A stretch of DNA of 64,000 bases from Dermacentor variabilis (GCF_050947875.1 NC_134577.1:69134639-69198638), one strand, 5' to 3'; numbered from the stretch's first letter, positions 45,961-57,591 are shown. The notes: generated by a model not told the origin, from the sequence alone. Numbers and translations are program-made.

Positions 45961-46049
45961 TTTCTCTGTTCTTTTTCACGCATGCACATGGGGTTACGCC
46001 GGAGGAGTTTTCGGTGTACATGAGACGGACGGACGAATCGGCTAGCCAT

Positions 46050-46185
46050 ATACAACTTCGCTGTAAAAAAAGAACCAGAAAGTTCCCTTTCGCGCATAAC
46101 GTTGCCGCAAGCGTTTCCCGGTAAAAATTAAAGTTGCATGGGTTCCGGTTGCTGGGAAGCGACAACTGAGTGGCCGGTCCATAAA
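46050..46185 (-). repeat. dispersed repeat, inverted match to 8840-8960
   Basis: The reverse strand shares ccagcaacc, atgcaac, tttaccgggaaac, gcgaaa and aactttctggtt with 8846-8935. Just beyond, 46425-46470 carries short gttgctgagttgc repeats. Confidence 0.55.
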
Positions 46186-46905
46186 TAGCGCCGCGCGTCG
46201 CGGCCCTGCCAGTCGGTGCGGTGATCGGTGCAATGCCTGAATATATTGCGAAATGAAAACACGTATAGAGCTGCGCTTAAGTTTCGCTGTAGGGAGTATC
46301 GTAATGGTCGGTGAATTTTTTGGTGACTTCATTTTCAATAGTTTCTGCCGGAGGGAGGAGGAGGCTGTCACTAGCTCGTTCGTCGTGGGAGGGCCCCGAA
46401 GGGAAGGACTTGTGCTCAACCGAGTTGCTGAGTTGCTGAGTTGCGCAACCGAGTTGCTGAGTTGCCTGGATATGGAGAAGGGGACGGTCGCTCTTTCGTC
46501 CGCTCGTTCAGGTTATTCGATTACATTGACAAACGTCGTAGATGGTTCCTGCGTAATTTTTTTCAGTATCTCCTTCAGCTGGTAATTGCGGATTGAAATA
46601 AACGCTCTAGTTTTATTTGAAATGTGTGTTGTCCTGCTGATTTTACCAGGTGCCGAGACTTCGATGCGAAATTGATGAAAATTATCTTTCACCTTAATGT
46701 TCTGTTCTCATAGCCAACTTGTTACCGCGAACTTAGCGAAAACGGTTTCGAAACATACTTTATCAGTCTAACCCGACTGAGTGTTTCTGTTTACGGTCCC
46801 TCTAAAGAACTGCGCCGGGCGTGAGGCATTGCGTAGCACTGCGGTGGTTCGTGGTCACCGTGGTTGACTATGGTTTGCGCAGAGAGACGAGATGAAAAGA
46901 TTTAC
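46186..46905. other. intron sequence, no recognised gene
   Basis: No domain is seen on either strand. There is a short tandem repeat (gttgctgag) near 46425-46470. Confidence 0.35.
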
Positions 46906-47048
46906 CTGGTCCCAGGCCATCGATAATTTTTTTGGCAACTTCAGTGTAGAAAAAATCCGCGCCTTTCTTCGAAAGCTCCTCCAGCAGTTGTGCCATTTCG
47001 AGCTGCACAAGCTTGTCATCTGCCTTGTGGACGCTGTTGAAGATGGAC
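46906..47048 (-). CDS. GGT-like gene, exon B
   Basis: The acceptor is gctgttacag and the donor CAG|gtaaat. One base completes a Lys codon from exon A, then 47 codons and one base. The product SIFNSVHKADDKLVQLEMAQ, LLEELSKKGADFFYTEVAKK and IIDGLGP aligns with the GGT segment LPQLADTYETLAIEGAQAFY and LTAQIVKDIQAAGG, matching the conserved L...L..(I/L)...GA..FY pattern and the following helix. Spacing to exons A (3.9 kb) and C (3.3 kb) is normal for a large arthropod gene. Confidence 0.88.
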
Positions 47049-48304
47049 CTGTAACAGCGAAGTTTAAGGCGCATACAACATCTTCAACTAACTTCAAGTT
47101 CAAACAATCCAAACAACAACATATGCTTAACAGACCTGAACAAATCGTTAATCTAGCAAGAAAATCTGCAGTCCTTTTAGTTATCTCAGCTCTGCCGCTA
47201 TGCAGAAGACTGCCTGTGTCCGTTAAAAGAATACAGTGTCAATTATTAAAAGCTGCAGCTTCACCCGGAAGGTGAGGCATCGATCGATTGCAATGGCAAA
47301 TTAATGCACAACTATGCGAAGCAAGGAAATAACAGTTTTATGGGCCGCGTAAACTTGGAAACATTCACTTACTAACTGAATTAACAAGCATGATCTTAGC
47401 GCGCAGAAGCAAACGTAAACGCATCACACTCGATGAGCCCGGACAGTCGCTGTCAAAACGCTGGTTTGAGCAAACGCGGCAGCAGCAGCGAGCGAAGTGA
47501 CCTTCGTGCAGTCTATCGCTTCAACGCAAGAGCGTCGAGAAGACAGCGCGCACAAAGGTATTGAGCCATCTGCAGACACCTTTCAAGGTACGGCGCGCGC
47601 GACCGTGAAAAGTACGCATGTGTCGTGCGGGACTGAGCCGCGATCGTCAATTGGCCCGGGCGCGAAATGCGCAGTTGCTGCCGGAGCACAATGCTTCCCA
47701 CCCCCTCCCTCCGATTCCCCCCACGGCTTTTCGCGCGACGGAAGACGGCGGCTTTGCTCTCTGCTTTCTTCCTTCACGCGCCCCAAATTGAGCCGCGATT
47801 GTCGGCTTCCCTCGCGTGCTTTCACTTGCATTTAGAGCACACGACGCGCGGCGATGGTGTTGTCGGCCTTTGACTTTATACGGGACATCACGGTGACGGC
47901 GACGGCAAACAATGCGCCTAGAGTGTCGGTATACTTAATGTCGCAATATTAAAAACAGGCGTTATTTAGAACTGCATGCTTTTGACAAACGATATGGTGA
48001 AGCTGACTTATATCACGGCGATCAAAAGTTCAATATTTTCACTAATAGTAAAATACCTGCTGGGGTAATTGGCGAAACTGTTCAACATGCCTGTTGTCCT
48101 CTCTGTGCGTGTTTTCTTCGCGCTTCTTGAGTTTAGGTATTCTGTAGTTTTATTTTGACGGTTGTTTTGCCTGGTTTCAAAACAAACGTGATCACCGTAA
48201 CGAAAAAAAAAGGAAACGCATATGCTCGGTATACCAAAGTTACATGAAAAGATATGATATGGGTCCTATATCAGGGGTTCCACGTGTCAAAATTTCAAAA
48301 TATG
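47049..48304. other. intron sequence, no recognised gene
   Basis: Positions 47500-47600 weakly resemble repeat family D. The 47580-47830 part is GC-rich, with frames of up to 112 codons on both strands that overlap and match no family. Confidence 0.35.
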
Positions 48305-48316
48305 CAAGTGCCACGT

Positions 48317-50012
48317 CATCATCATCATCATCATCATCATCCTCATCATCATCATCAGCCTGGTTACGCCCACTGCAGGGCAAAGGCCTCTCCCATACTT
48401 CTCCAACAACCCCGGTCATGTACTAATTGTGGCCATGCCGTCCCTGCAAACTTCTTAATCTCATCCGCCCACCTAACTTTCTGCCGCCCCCTGCTACGCT
48501 TCCCTTCCCTTGGGATCCAGTCCGTAACCCTTAATGACCATCGGTTATCTTCCCTCCTCATTACATGTCCTGCCCATGCCCATTTCTTTTTCTTGATTTC
48601 AACTAAGATGTCATTAACTCGCGTTTGTTCCGTCACCCAATCTGCTCTTTTCTTATCCCTTAACGTCACACCTATCATTCTTCTTTCCATAGCTCGTTGT
48701 GTCGTCCTCAATTTGAGTAGAACCCTTTTAGTAAGCCTCCAGGTTTCTGCCCCGTAGGTGAGTACTGGTAAGACACAGCTATTATATACTTTTCTCTTGA
48801 GGGATAATGGCAACCTGCTGTTCATGATTTGGGAATGCCTGCCAAACGCATCCCAGCCCATTCTTATTCTTCTGATTATTTCCGTCTCGTGATCCGGATC
48901 CGCCGTCACTACCTGCCCTAAGTAGATGTATTCCCTTACGACTTCCAGTGCCTCGCTGCCTATTGTAAATTGCTGTTCTCTCCCGAGACTGTTAAGCATT
49001 ACTTTAGTTTTCTGCAGATTAATCTTTAGACCCACTCTTCTGCTTTGCCTCTCCAGGTCAGTGAGCATGCATTGCAATTGGTCCCCTGAGTTACTAAGCA
49101 AGGCAATATCATCAGCGAATCGCAAGTTACTAAGGTATTCTCCATTAACTTTCATCCCCAATTCTTCCCAATCCAGGTCTCTGAATACCTCCTGTAAACA
49201 CGCTGTGAATAGCATTGGAGATATCGTATCTCCCTGCCTGACGCCTTTCTTTATTGGGATTTTGTTGCTTGCTTTATGGAGGACTACGGTGGCTGTGGAG
49301 CCGCTATAGATATCTTCCAGTATTTTTACATATGGCTCATCTACACCCTGATTCCGTAATGCCTCCATGACTGCTGAGGTTTCGACTGAACCAAACGCTT
49401 TCTCGTAATCAATGAAAGCTATATATAAGGGTTGGTTATATTCTGCACATTTCTCTATCACTTGATTGATAGTGTGAATATGGTCTATTGTTGAGTAGCC
49501 TTTACGGAATCCTGCCTGGTCCTTTGGTTGACAGAAGTCTACGGTCTTCCTGATTCTATTTGCAATTACCTTAGTAAATACTTTGTAGGCAACGGACAGT
49601 AAGCTGATCGGTCTATAATTTTTCAAGTCTTTGGCGTCAGTTTCTTATGGATTAGGATTATGTTAGCGTTCTTCCAAGATTCCGGTACACTCGAGGTCAT
49701 GAGGCATTGCGTATACAGGGTGGCCAGTTTCTCTAGAACAATCTGTCCACCATCCTTCAACAAATCTGCTGTTACCTGATCCTCCCCAGCTGCCTTCCCC
49801 CTTTGCATATCTCCTAAGGCTTTCTTTACTTCGTCCGGCGTTACCTTCGGGATTTCGAATTCCTGTAGACTATTTTCTCTTCCATTATCGTCGTGGATGC
49901 CACTGGTACTGTATAAATCTCTATAGAACTCCTCAGCCACTTGAACTATCTCATCCATATTAGTAATGATATTGCCGGCTTTGTCTCTTAGCGTATACAT
50001 CATATTCTTGCC
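48317..50012 (-). mobile_element. 5'-truncated RTE LINE with 12 bp target duplication
   Basis: The minus-strand element ends (left) in a (gat)n-type tail at 48317-48357, preceded by the conserved gcccactgcagggcaaagg end. It is flanked by caagtgccacgt at 48305-48316 and 50013-50024, a perfect 12 bp duplication. The 5' end is cut within the ORF2 region before the RT domain, so the endonuclease is absent, as expected for an aborted target-primed insertion. It lies in the intron between GGT exons A and B, on the same strand. Confidence 0.93.
48364..50012 (-). pseudogene. RTE ORF2 fragment (reverse transcriptase), one frameshift
   Basis: Starting inside the element, TLRDKAGNII and VAEEFYRDLY precede the RT, and DMQRGKAAGEDQV is a typical RT-0 motif. 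A one-base loss near 49640 (the related copy at 15150 reads aagaaaggggacgcc; here aagaaactgacgcc) shifts the frame at HKK. From there 420 codons are open: NYRPISLLSVAYK, YIAFIDYEKAF, KKGVRQGDTISPMLF, the catalytic FADDIALLSN, and the C-terminal VTLRDKKRADWV, KWAWAGHVMR and GRQKVRWADEIKKFAG. This family is annotated from RTE-type LINEs. One indel only; otherwise well preserved. Confidence 0.9.
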
Positions 50013-50024
50013 AAGTGCCACGTA

Positions 50025-50951
50025 GCTGAACAGAAGGAAGGAAATGTTTGCCGTATCGCGGGGCAAGTCCGCTAGGCTATTTCTTTATCTTGCCTCATTA
50101 CAATATTACATCGCCTAAATACATTAACTCATTATTATTCAATAACCAATTACAATGAATATTACATTCAGAGCAATAGTGTGCATAAAAAAGTTGTAGA
50201 TCTTCCTGAAAAACTCTCTACCCAGCTGTCTGTTTCTCTTACGCGGTGCATAATTTTCTTTTCAGTATGAAATAAACCCGCGAAAGCGCACAAAAAGTGC
50301 CCTGGGCTTTCTTTATTACTGGTGATATGGGATAAATGGATTTGGATTATAACGGCTTTTCTTGCATAGGACAGCGTCGGTGATGTACACTGACAAAATA
50401 AAGACGTAGAAACAAAGCTTATGGACTGCAAAATTTTAAGACACCGACAATTCGTTCATGGGAATGCGCGCGTACTTACAATGTGTTCTAAACTCTATTT
50501 ACTAATTTCCAACTTTGTTGCTCTATCGCGGGTCACCGCTCATATTTGCTCAACTTTCCTTCTTTTATTTCCTATTTCGTCTCTTATTCGCATACTAGTG
50601 TTACCTGTCTTCCAGGGAATGCTGCACTGTGCATTTCAAGCTAAATTTATTTAGAAACTACAAATAGGGCAGCCCATCAAAAACACGGACATAACAGAGA
50701 CACGCAGAACAGTGACCGGCGCAATCTGTCGTTGTCAGGTCTCGTTTCATATGCACTTTCTCTCTCTTTTTTAAAAAACTTTTTTTAAAGTAGATCGACT
50801 ACCTCAGTTTTTTCCCTAAAGTGAGAAATTCCTAACACGGAGGCGTCTCGTTTCAGCTGCGCCACACTTACGAGAGCAATGAACCAAATTTACAAAGAAT
50901 GGCGCGTGAACGATGGAGCCTAAATACGGAGAGTAGAGATTCGACTCGTAC
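50025..50951. other. intron sequence, no recognised gene
   Basis: AT-rich. There are short frames only, without recognisable motifs. Confidence 0.4.
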
Positions 50952-51144
50952 TTGATGTCAGTGGCCGATATTTCATTTTGATGCTTTGCCAGGGCGTCGG
51001 CGAAGTGTTTCTTGATAGGAAAGCCTTCCTTGGCCAACTTTATAGCGGGGGCGAAGAGATCCTCCCACTTCATGGTTCCTTTGAGCCTTTTGTGAAGTTC
51101 CTGGTAACCCCGCAAGGCTCCGGGCACAATCGATGCCTTCGCTC
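50952..51144 (-). CDS. GGT-like gene, exon A (most upstream exon found)
   Basis: The acceptor is ttcgtgcattccag. The donor is weaker (TCAA|gtacga) but gives the exact phase required by exon B. Two bases, then 63 codons, then two bases. The product KASIVPGALRGYQELHKR, KWEDLFAPAIKLAKEGFPIK and KHFADALAKH matches the strongly conserved GGT large-subunit block (SVAVPGEIRGYELAHQRHG, LPWARLFQPSIQLARQGFPV). This is the clearest evidence for the family. The preceding exon, which should hold the N-terminus, a signal anchor and the glutamate-binding Arg (INARETAP block), is not found before 64000. Confidence 0.92.
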
Positions 51145-52299
51145 CTGGAATGCACGAAGAAGAACAAACGTTTTACGGGTGCCGAGTGGTTTACTATTCC
51201 CAGGCCCGAAAACGGCTCGGGGACACAGCCACCTTTCAAGTCCGTTTTTGTTACCGGCTGATACGTTACGAAGGTGAACAACCAATTCTTTCTTTAACCG
51301 CAGGAGGCACAAATTGATCGAGGGTTCATCACTGCGGTGTCCGCTGTAACTCACTGCGCATTTGCGGCGCGTAAAACCCCAATTTTCTTTTTATTGATGG
51401 GGTAACTTTGCATATAGGTGGCTTTATACGGTTTTTATTTTTGTATTTTTTTGTCAACTCGTAGCATTTGAAATGCATTTCCTCGGTTCCACAACGGACT
51501 GGCCTAGGTTGAATTGGTCTCAATTTTCACGTAAACTGATGGTAATATCGCTTTTAAACCACTTACATGCAGTTCCGCTTACATCCGACTTGATATGCGG
51601 AGTAAATATCTTGCTTAATCGTTTTCGAGTTAGCTTTGAAGAGGATTATCGGCGAAGTATATAAATGTATTGATAAAAGTTGTCAAATTTCTGTTAATAC
51701 CTTGCGCATTATGAAGCCTCGCTGATCAGAACCACAAGTAGAGTGGAGCAAATAAGTCGGCCCTTCTGGGGCACAGCACGCCTGGGAAAGGGCGAACGAC
51801 CGCCGTATCAGTTTGGCCCGCAGAGTGGCCGGTATCAGGCTGGGTTGCGCAACTTCTGATGCTTTATGCCTGCTATAATCACTTTGTATTCGTTTACAAG
51901 ATAATGCAGGCCATTTGCGGGTGGTCCAAGCAGAAGTGGGCAGAATTGGAACGCATTTTAATTTTACTACAATTTTGTTTGTGATTGAGAAAGGCTAACA
52001 ATGTTCAAACATTCGAAAGCTATTCTAAATGTATTCGTATTTATGAATGGTGACTATTCGTTTCGAAAACGTAATAGTAAGGGATAGGATGCGATTCAGT
52101 ATGAAATATTCACGCATCCCAACTTAAAAACGCGGCTGTCCCTTCAACTAGCTAGTGAGCTACGGTGGCGATAGGAGCATGTCCCTAAAGGTAAGGCTAC
52201 ACTATCTCATGCTGGTACTCAATGCTCCAGGTATCTTTCCAATATATGTGTGCTGTATATTTACGTATCCTCCTAATAGGCGAGCCCTAGGCAAGCGAT
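51145..52299. other. intron sequence, no recognised gene
   Basis: No domain or bounded repeat is recognised upstream of exon A. The missing upstream GGT exon was looked for here and not found. Confidence 0.4.
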
Positions 52300-52719
52300 G
52301 GGCAAGCCGTGGAGAGGCTGTTATGATTTATATTCTATCTTTTAGTTCTGTCAATGACATTACAAATAGCACTGATTCTTATACTCTTTGCACACGACTG
52401 GACAATATACAGATAAATATGTAATCACGAGGATAACGTTCTACTCAATAACACGCTAGCAGAAATAACGTAATGGTGCGAGGCTAAGGTGTTCCTGATT
52501 CTATTTTTAGTATCTTGGTTTAACAATAACGTGCGACCTTAACTGGGCATCGCATGTTAACAACACTGCTTCTTCTGCTTATGAAAACTTTTTTTATTCC
52601 CAAAAGCTGCCTACGGCTGGAACCAACTAACGTCAAACCTTTAACTTACATTACATTTGTGGGACCTGTCGTTGAGTATGCTAATGTCGTACGGTCCACG
52701 CACACTGAAGCCAATATAT
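52300..52719 (+). mobile_element. CR1-like LINE, first part (split by gypsy B)
   Basis: Fragments on the plus strand read as the end of a Jockey/CR1-type RT: VNDITNSTDSYTLCTRLDNI, then LTCDLNWASHVNN-like sequence at about 52525-52560, then LTYITFVGPVVEYANVV and HTEANI. Frames change, so it is decayed. The sequence resumes after gypsy B at 57814. Confidence 0.6.
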
Positions 52720-52841
52720 TTCGAGACAGCTCTTAAGCCTCAACGGTTTATTCCGCAGGTCGCGCGCTGAAGACGATGACGCTGGCCATGATGATGAATA
52801 TATATAGATGAAGAAGATGAAGGGGTAATATAATGCTCACA
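52720..52841 (-). repeat. gypsy B 3' LTR (122 bp)
   Basis: On the minus strand it starts tgtgagcattatattacccc and ends gctgtctcgaa. It differs from the 5' LTR at about six of 122 positions. It contains AATAAA (minus-strand sense). Unusually short for a gypsy LTR. Confidence 0.92.
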
Positions 52842-52849
52842 CAATTTCC

Positions 52850-54600
52850 CCCGCGCGTGGAAGCGGCCAACCTTGCCACTGGTTCTGGCGGGAAACGCCG
52901 TATGAAAGGTTTTAAAAGCGAAATATTCACAATCTCTGTGGAACGGCAGCGGCCGTCGAAAGGCGAAACAACTGGAGTGACACGATAGTTAACTGGCGAT
53001 GTCTCTTCCCGAACAATGTAGGGCCCGATAAAATGGGACTGAAATTTCTCGCACAATCCAGGAGCGCGAACTGGGGTCCACAGTAACACTTAATCTCCAG
53101 GGTGGAAGGAAACGACACGGTGAGGTGCATCATAGCGAATTTGGCGGTCTTGTTGACTGGCGTCGGTGTTGAGGCGGGCACGTTTGCGACACCGGGCAAC
53201 GCGCGAAACGAACTGCTCACACACGGATGTGGACGAAGGCACGGGGACACCAAAGAAAGAAGCGTCGAGGATAGTGAGCGGTTGGCGACCATACACGAGG
53301 AAAGAGGGCGAGTATCCCGTAGTGCGTTGGACGGCCGTGTTGTATGCGAAAGTGACGAATGGTAGAATGACATCCCAATTGGTGTGGTCAGGGTTGATGT
53401 ACATAGATATCATGTCGGACAGCGCGCGATGAAAGCGCTCTGTGAGACCATTAGTTTGAGGGTGGTAGCTGGAAGTCGTATTACGGATGGTATTTCACGC
53501 ACGGAGAACATCGTCGAGAAGTTTAGAGAGAAAGGTCCAGCCGTGGTCACTCAAAAGGACACGTGGGGCTCCGTGCCGTAAAAAGGTGGCTTCCAAGAAA
53601 AAGGCTGCAACCTCCTCTGCGGATCCCGAAGACAGTGCGGATGTTTCAGCGTACCGTGTCAAGTGGTCTACAGCTGTGACGATCCATCGTTTACCGCCAG
53701 TGGTTAAGGGTAGCGGTCCATAGAGGTCGATACCAACGACTGAGAAATGAGCTTCAGGACATGGGACAGGTTGGAGCAGTGCAGCCGGAGGTGAGGTCAG
53801 TCGTTTGATGTGTTGGCAGAGCGAACAGGAAGCCACGTATTTCGCTACGCTGGTTGCAAGCCCAGGCCAAGAGAAGCGGCTGCGAATTCGCTCTTAGGTT
53901 TTGTGGAAACCAAACTGACCGGCAGTGGGATCGTCGTCAAAGGTCTCCAATATCTGGGCCCGAACTGATCGGGGAACGACAGGAACCCAACGGTGACCTT
54001 CGGGATGAAACACGTACCGGTATAATATCGAATTTTCGATCTTGAAGTTCAACTGCCGACGGAGCCGAGCGTTAGGTGTGCGAGATGATCCGCGAATGCG
54101 TTCCATGACGGAGTGGCAGTAGGAGTCATTACGTTGGCTAGAGGCAAACGCATGAGAATGGCTGGATGGGAGCTGGTCGAGAGCTTCGAGCGAAGGGAAT
54201 GCATGCGACGCGCACCGCGGTTTCCTCACGGAAGGTGGTAAGCAAGCAGCGTTTGAAGACGGTGGTAAGGGACAACGAGAGAGAGCATCGACATCCTGGT
54301 GTTTCTTTCCAGACTTGTAGGTGACGTCCAAGTCGTATTCTTGTAAACGGAGTATCCAACGGCCGAGACGTCGCGTTAAATTCTTTAGCGTCGCCAACCA
54401 GCACAAGGCGTGGTGATCAGTAACGACCGTAAAGTGGCGGCGGTGCAGATAAGGCCGAAATTTTTTGACGACCAAGCAACGGCGAGACACTCTTGCTCGG
54501 TAATCGTATAATTTTTCTCTGCAGCTGCTAGCGTGCGACTTGCGTATGCAACCACACGTTCTTCAGAATTTTGCTTCAGAATTTTGCGTTGAGGCCTGGG
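52850..54600 (-). pseudogene. gypsy B pol, RNase H-integrase part
   Basis: Entry from RT is by a deletion: the RT connection sequence (PDKITAVLRFPRPQ) runs directly into QNSEERVVAYASR, losing the thumb/connection and the first RNase H Asp. The rest of RNase H ([25 protein letters not shown]) and the integrase (CSLCQHIK zinc part, [29 protein letters not shown]) follow in at least four frame segments. The integrase ends with a GPY/F module (FIGPYIVREETSPVNYRV) and SLLKPFI near 52890. Confidence 0.88.
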
Positions 54601-56307
54601 GAAGCGGAGGACAGCGGTAATCTTGTCGGGGTCGGGTCGAAGGCCCTCCTTACTGACAAGGTGTCCGAGAACTTTAATGGTTTTGCTGGCGAAGTGGCAC
54701 TTTATTGTATTCAGCTAAAGGCCAGCAGCTGAGAGGCATGTCAGAACTTCGTCGAGGCGCTGCAAGTGCTGATGAAAGGTCAACAAAAATATGATGATGT
54801 CGTCAAGGTAGCATAAGCAAGTCTTCCACTTTAGGCCCCGTAGTACGGTGTCAATCATCCGCTGAAATGTGGCGGGAGCATTACACAGGCCGAAAGGTAT
54901 TACGTTAAATTCGTAAAGTCCATCGGGTGTGGCAAAGGCGGTTGTCTCCTTGTCTGCCTCGTGCATGGGTATCTGCCAGAATCCGGAGCGTAGATCAAGG
55001 CTGGAGAAATACTCCTCGCCTTGTAATGAATCTAACGCATCATCGATTCGGGGCAGTGGATGTACATCTTTGCGGGTTATTTTGTTCAAGGCACAGTAGT
55101 CTACGCAAAATTGCACTGAGCCGTCTTTCTTACGCACCAAAACGACAGGTGACGACCAAGGACTTGAAGATGGGCGTATGCTACGTTTCAGCATGTGGGC
55201 AACGTGGGTATCGATGATCTTTCGTTCAGCGGAAGAAACGCGATATCGCCGCCGGCACTGGCGTAGCAAAGGGGGGGGGGGAGGAGGCCGGGGGCCCCGG
55301 GTGCAATGGGCCAGTGGAGGGGGGGGGGTGTCATATATGTCTGAAGACACCTAGAAATTATTGATATCCTCGACTTCCTCGACTACACCCAGTGGGGGGG
55401 GGGGGGGGGGGGGTGTTGACAGAAGACCTAGGGTCCCGGGTGCCAGACGACCTAGCTATGCCACTGGCCGCCGGTGCACGATGGTAGTTCCATCTGTGTG
55501 TATGCCATGAGCCGTCGCTGAAGTCTGTCCCAGAAGAGGAGAGTGGACGTCGAAGCAGTCTTTACGCTTGGATAACAACGGCAGTAGCTCTCCCGTCTGC
55601 TGTGGCGTAAGATCGGAGCTGAAGGTACTAGCGAGATCAGAAGCAGGGACTGGATCCATAGCTGTGGGTGGTTGTGAAACACCAGTAGTCGAAGTAAGCA
55701 CAGAGACAGGCTGAGTATCCAAGACGCACATGAGAACGGCGCCTTTAGAAAGCAGGACTGGCTCATTGGTTGTGTTGAGTACAGCCAAAGTGGCCATGCC
55801 ATTGGTGAAGCGAACGAGGCTGGGTGCCAGAGCAATCCCTTTGGGTAAGCAACGGGCTGACAGTAAAACTAAAACGCCACCATCGGTGATGTCGGAGTTA
55901 ACTGCAAGGAGTTGTTCGCAACCAGGGGACACCATACAATCGTCAGCAGTTCGTAAGCGAAGGCGCGGTTCGTGCATATCGTCGGAATTGTCGGTCTCTG
56001 TCAAGTTAACGAGGCGTTCACGGCTCGAGATGAAAGCCGACACCAAAGAGAAAGTCCCACCCTAGTATAAGCATGTGAGCACAGGAAGTCAACACTGCGA
56101 ACTGGATATGGTGGCGTATCCCGTCGATCGAAACTCTAACGGTGCATTGCGCGATGGCCGAATCACAACATTATTTGCGCCTCGAGGAAGAGCTCCACTG
56201 TAAGGTGTAGTAACTTGGCGTAGACGAGCGCACAAGCCAGCGTGAATAATAGAAATAGCTGCTCCCGTATCAAGCAATGCTAGGACTGGTACACCTTCTA
56301 CGCACAC
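54601..56307 (-). pseudogene. gypsy B pol, protease-RT part, split by MITE
   Basis: The protease segment (LALLDTGAAISII) lies at about 56240-56290 and then needs a frame change into a linker frame (56046 to about 55470). That frame is cut by the MITE at 55256-55466. RT continues in the frame 55255-54715 with [31 protein letters not shown] and the catalytic YLDDIIIF, ending at a TGA (54715) just after SAAGL. Removing the MITE and one target duplication would keep phase across the insertion, so the MITE came after the main coding sequence was established. Confidence 0.85.
55256..55466. mobile_element. 211 bp hAT-type MITE inside gypsy B
   Basis: 12 bp terminal repeats (cactggcgtagc and, inverted, cagtggcatagc) and a perfect 8 bp target duplication gccgccgg at 55248-55255 and 55467-55474. 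An 8 bp duplication and CAGTGG-like ends are typical of hAT elements. The interior is extremely G-rich, with runs of 10-20 G, and has no coding capacity. The left tip has a C where the canonical G stands (cactgg for cagtgg). Confidence 0.9.
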
Positions 56308-56387
56308 GAATAAAGTATTGGCCGGGCACGCTGTAGGAATTCTAGTCTGTGCGAGCCATGCAGCTTTCCCTCCAAAAACTGCACCAT

Positions 56388-57591
56388 CTAGTTTTCCGAT
56401 CGGTAGTCAGGAGTGCGGGTGACCGGTTGCAGGGGTGAGGTCGAGCGTCGGAAAGGGGAGGGCGAGCGGCGGCGGCCTGGACGGTAGTTGCGAGGCGCTT
56501 CGGGAGGTGGAGAAAGTGAGCGTGGGGAGAGCCGGCGCTGGTAAGGACTCGGAGGAAGCAACGGGTCTCTCTCATAAATATCGTAGCCACGGCGTTCGTG
56601 CTGTTGTCGTCTTCGGCAAAAACGCGATATGTGACCGGGAATACCACAATAATAAGCAATGGGGCGGGGCGTAGGCCGGGTAGTGTAAAATCCTGTGGCA
56701 GGCGAACTGGGTGGTAGAGTCGCCAGATGGTTAGGGGCAGTAGCAGGAGCAGGAGGCGCTGTCCGAACGAACGCTGGTTGCATAGCCGCAACCTGAGCAT
56801 TCGAGGTGGATGGCGAAGGAGGGCCACAGCTCACAGCGCAGGTCATGGAGGATGGCTCCTCTTTGATGATGTCGCGCAGGCCAGGAACCGAAGGCTGAAG
56901 CTGGAGAACGGAAGGACTGAGGAGGCCACACGCTTGGAGCTCTTCGTGTATGAGACTCCGAATCAGCATACGCAGGTCGGTATCCAACGAAGGATGCGCG
57001 TCACCGGCGACAGGTTGTAAACAGATGGCCTTCAGTGCGTCCAGGTGTTGGCAAGTCGCGATCACATTGTTAACGGTATTATGGTTCTTGATCGCCAGTG
57101 CGTTGGACGCGACGTGAGCAATGCCCTTTAGGATGTGACGAAAACGATCAGATTCAGTCATGGTGGCGTCAACACGCTGACAAAGGGCGAGGACGTCCTT
57201 TGATATAAGATGTGCATGTTTCCCCGTGCAGTTGCGTGCGTCCATCAAGCTTTTTCTTGGCGACCTCAGAGCGGACGTTGGGAGCGCCAAAAATCTGCCG
57301 AAGCTGGTGTTTGAATGCCGTCCAGTCAGGCAAGGTGCTCTCGTGGTTGAGGAACCAAGTCCTGGCAACGTCAGTGAGGTAGAATGCGACGTTGCGAAGC
57401 TTGTGCATGTCATCCCACCGGCTAGACTCACTGAAGCGGTCATAATTGTCCAGCCAGTCATCAACGTCGTCACTACGAATGCCAGCGAACATGGTGGGAT
57501 CGCGCTGCCGCGTGCTGACGGTCCATGAAGGAATGGCCGATGGGGCAGACACGTTGACGCCGGAGGCTTCTGGAGGATCTTCTTGGGGCAT
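56388..57591 (-). pseudogene. gypsy B gag, frameshifted
   Basis: An ATG at 57591 opens MPQEDPPEASGVNVSAPSAI, followed by the gag core (DDVDDWLDNYDRFSESSRWD, NVAFYLTDVARTWFLNHE). A one-base shift near 57185 (after CTSYIK) leads into DVLALCQRVDATMTESDRF and the C-terminal region. The zinc knuckle near 56670 reads AYYCGIPGHISRFC, so the first Cys of CCHC is replaced by Ala. The Arg/Ser/Pro-rich tail ends at 56388. Confidence 0.85.
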
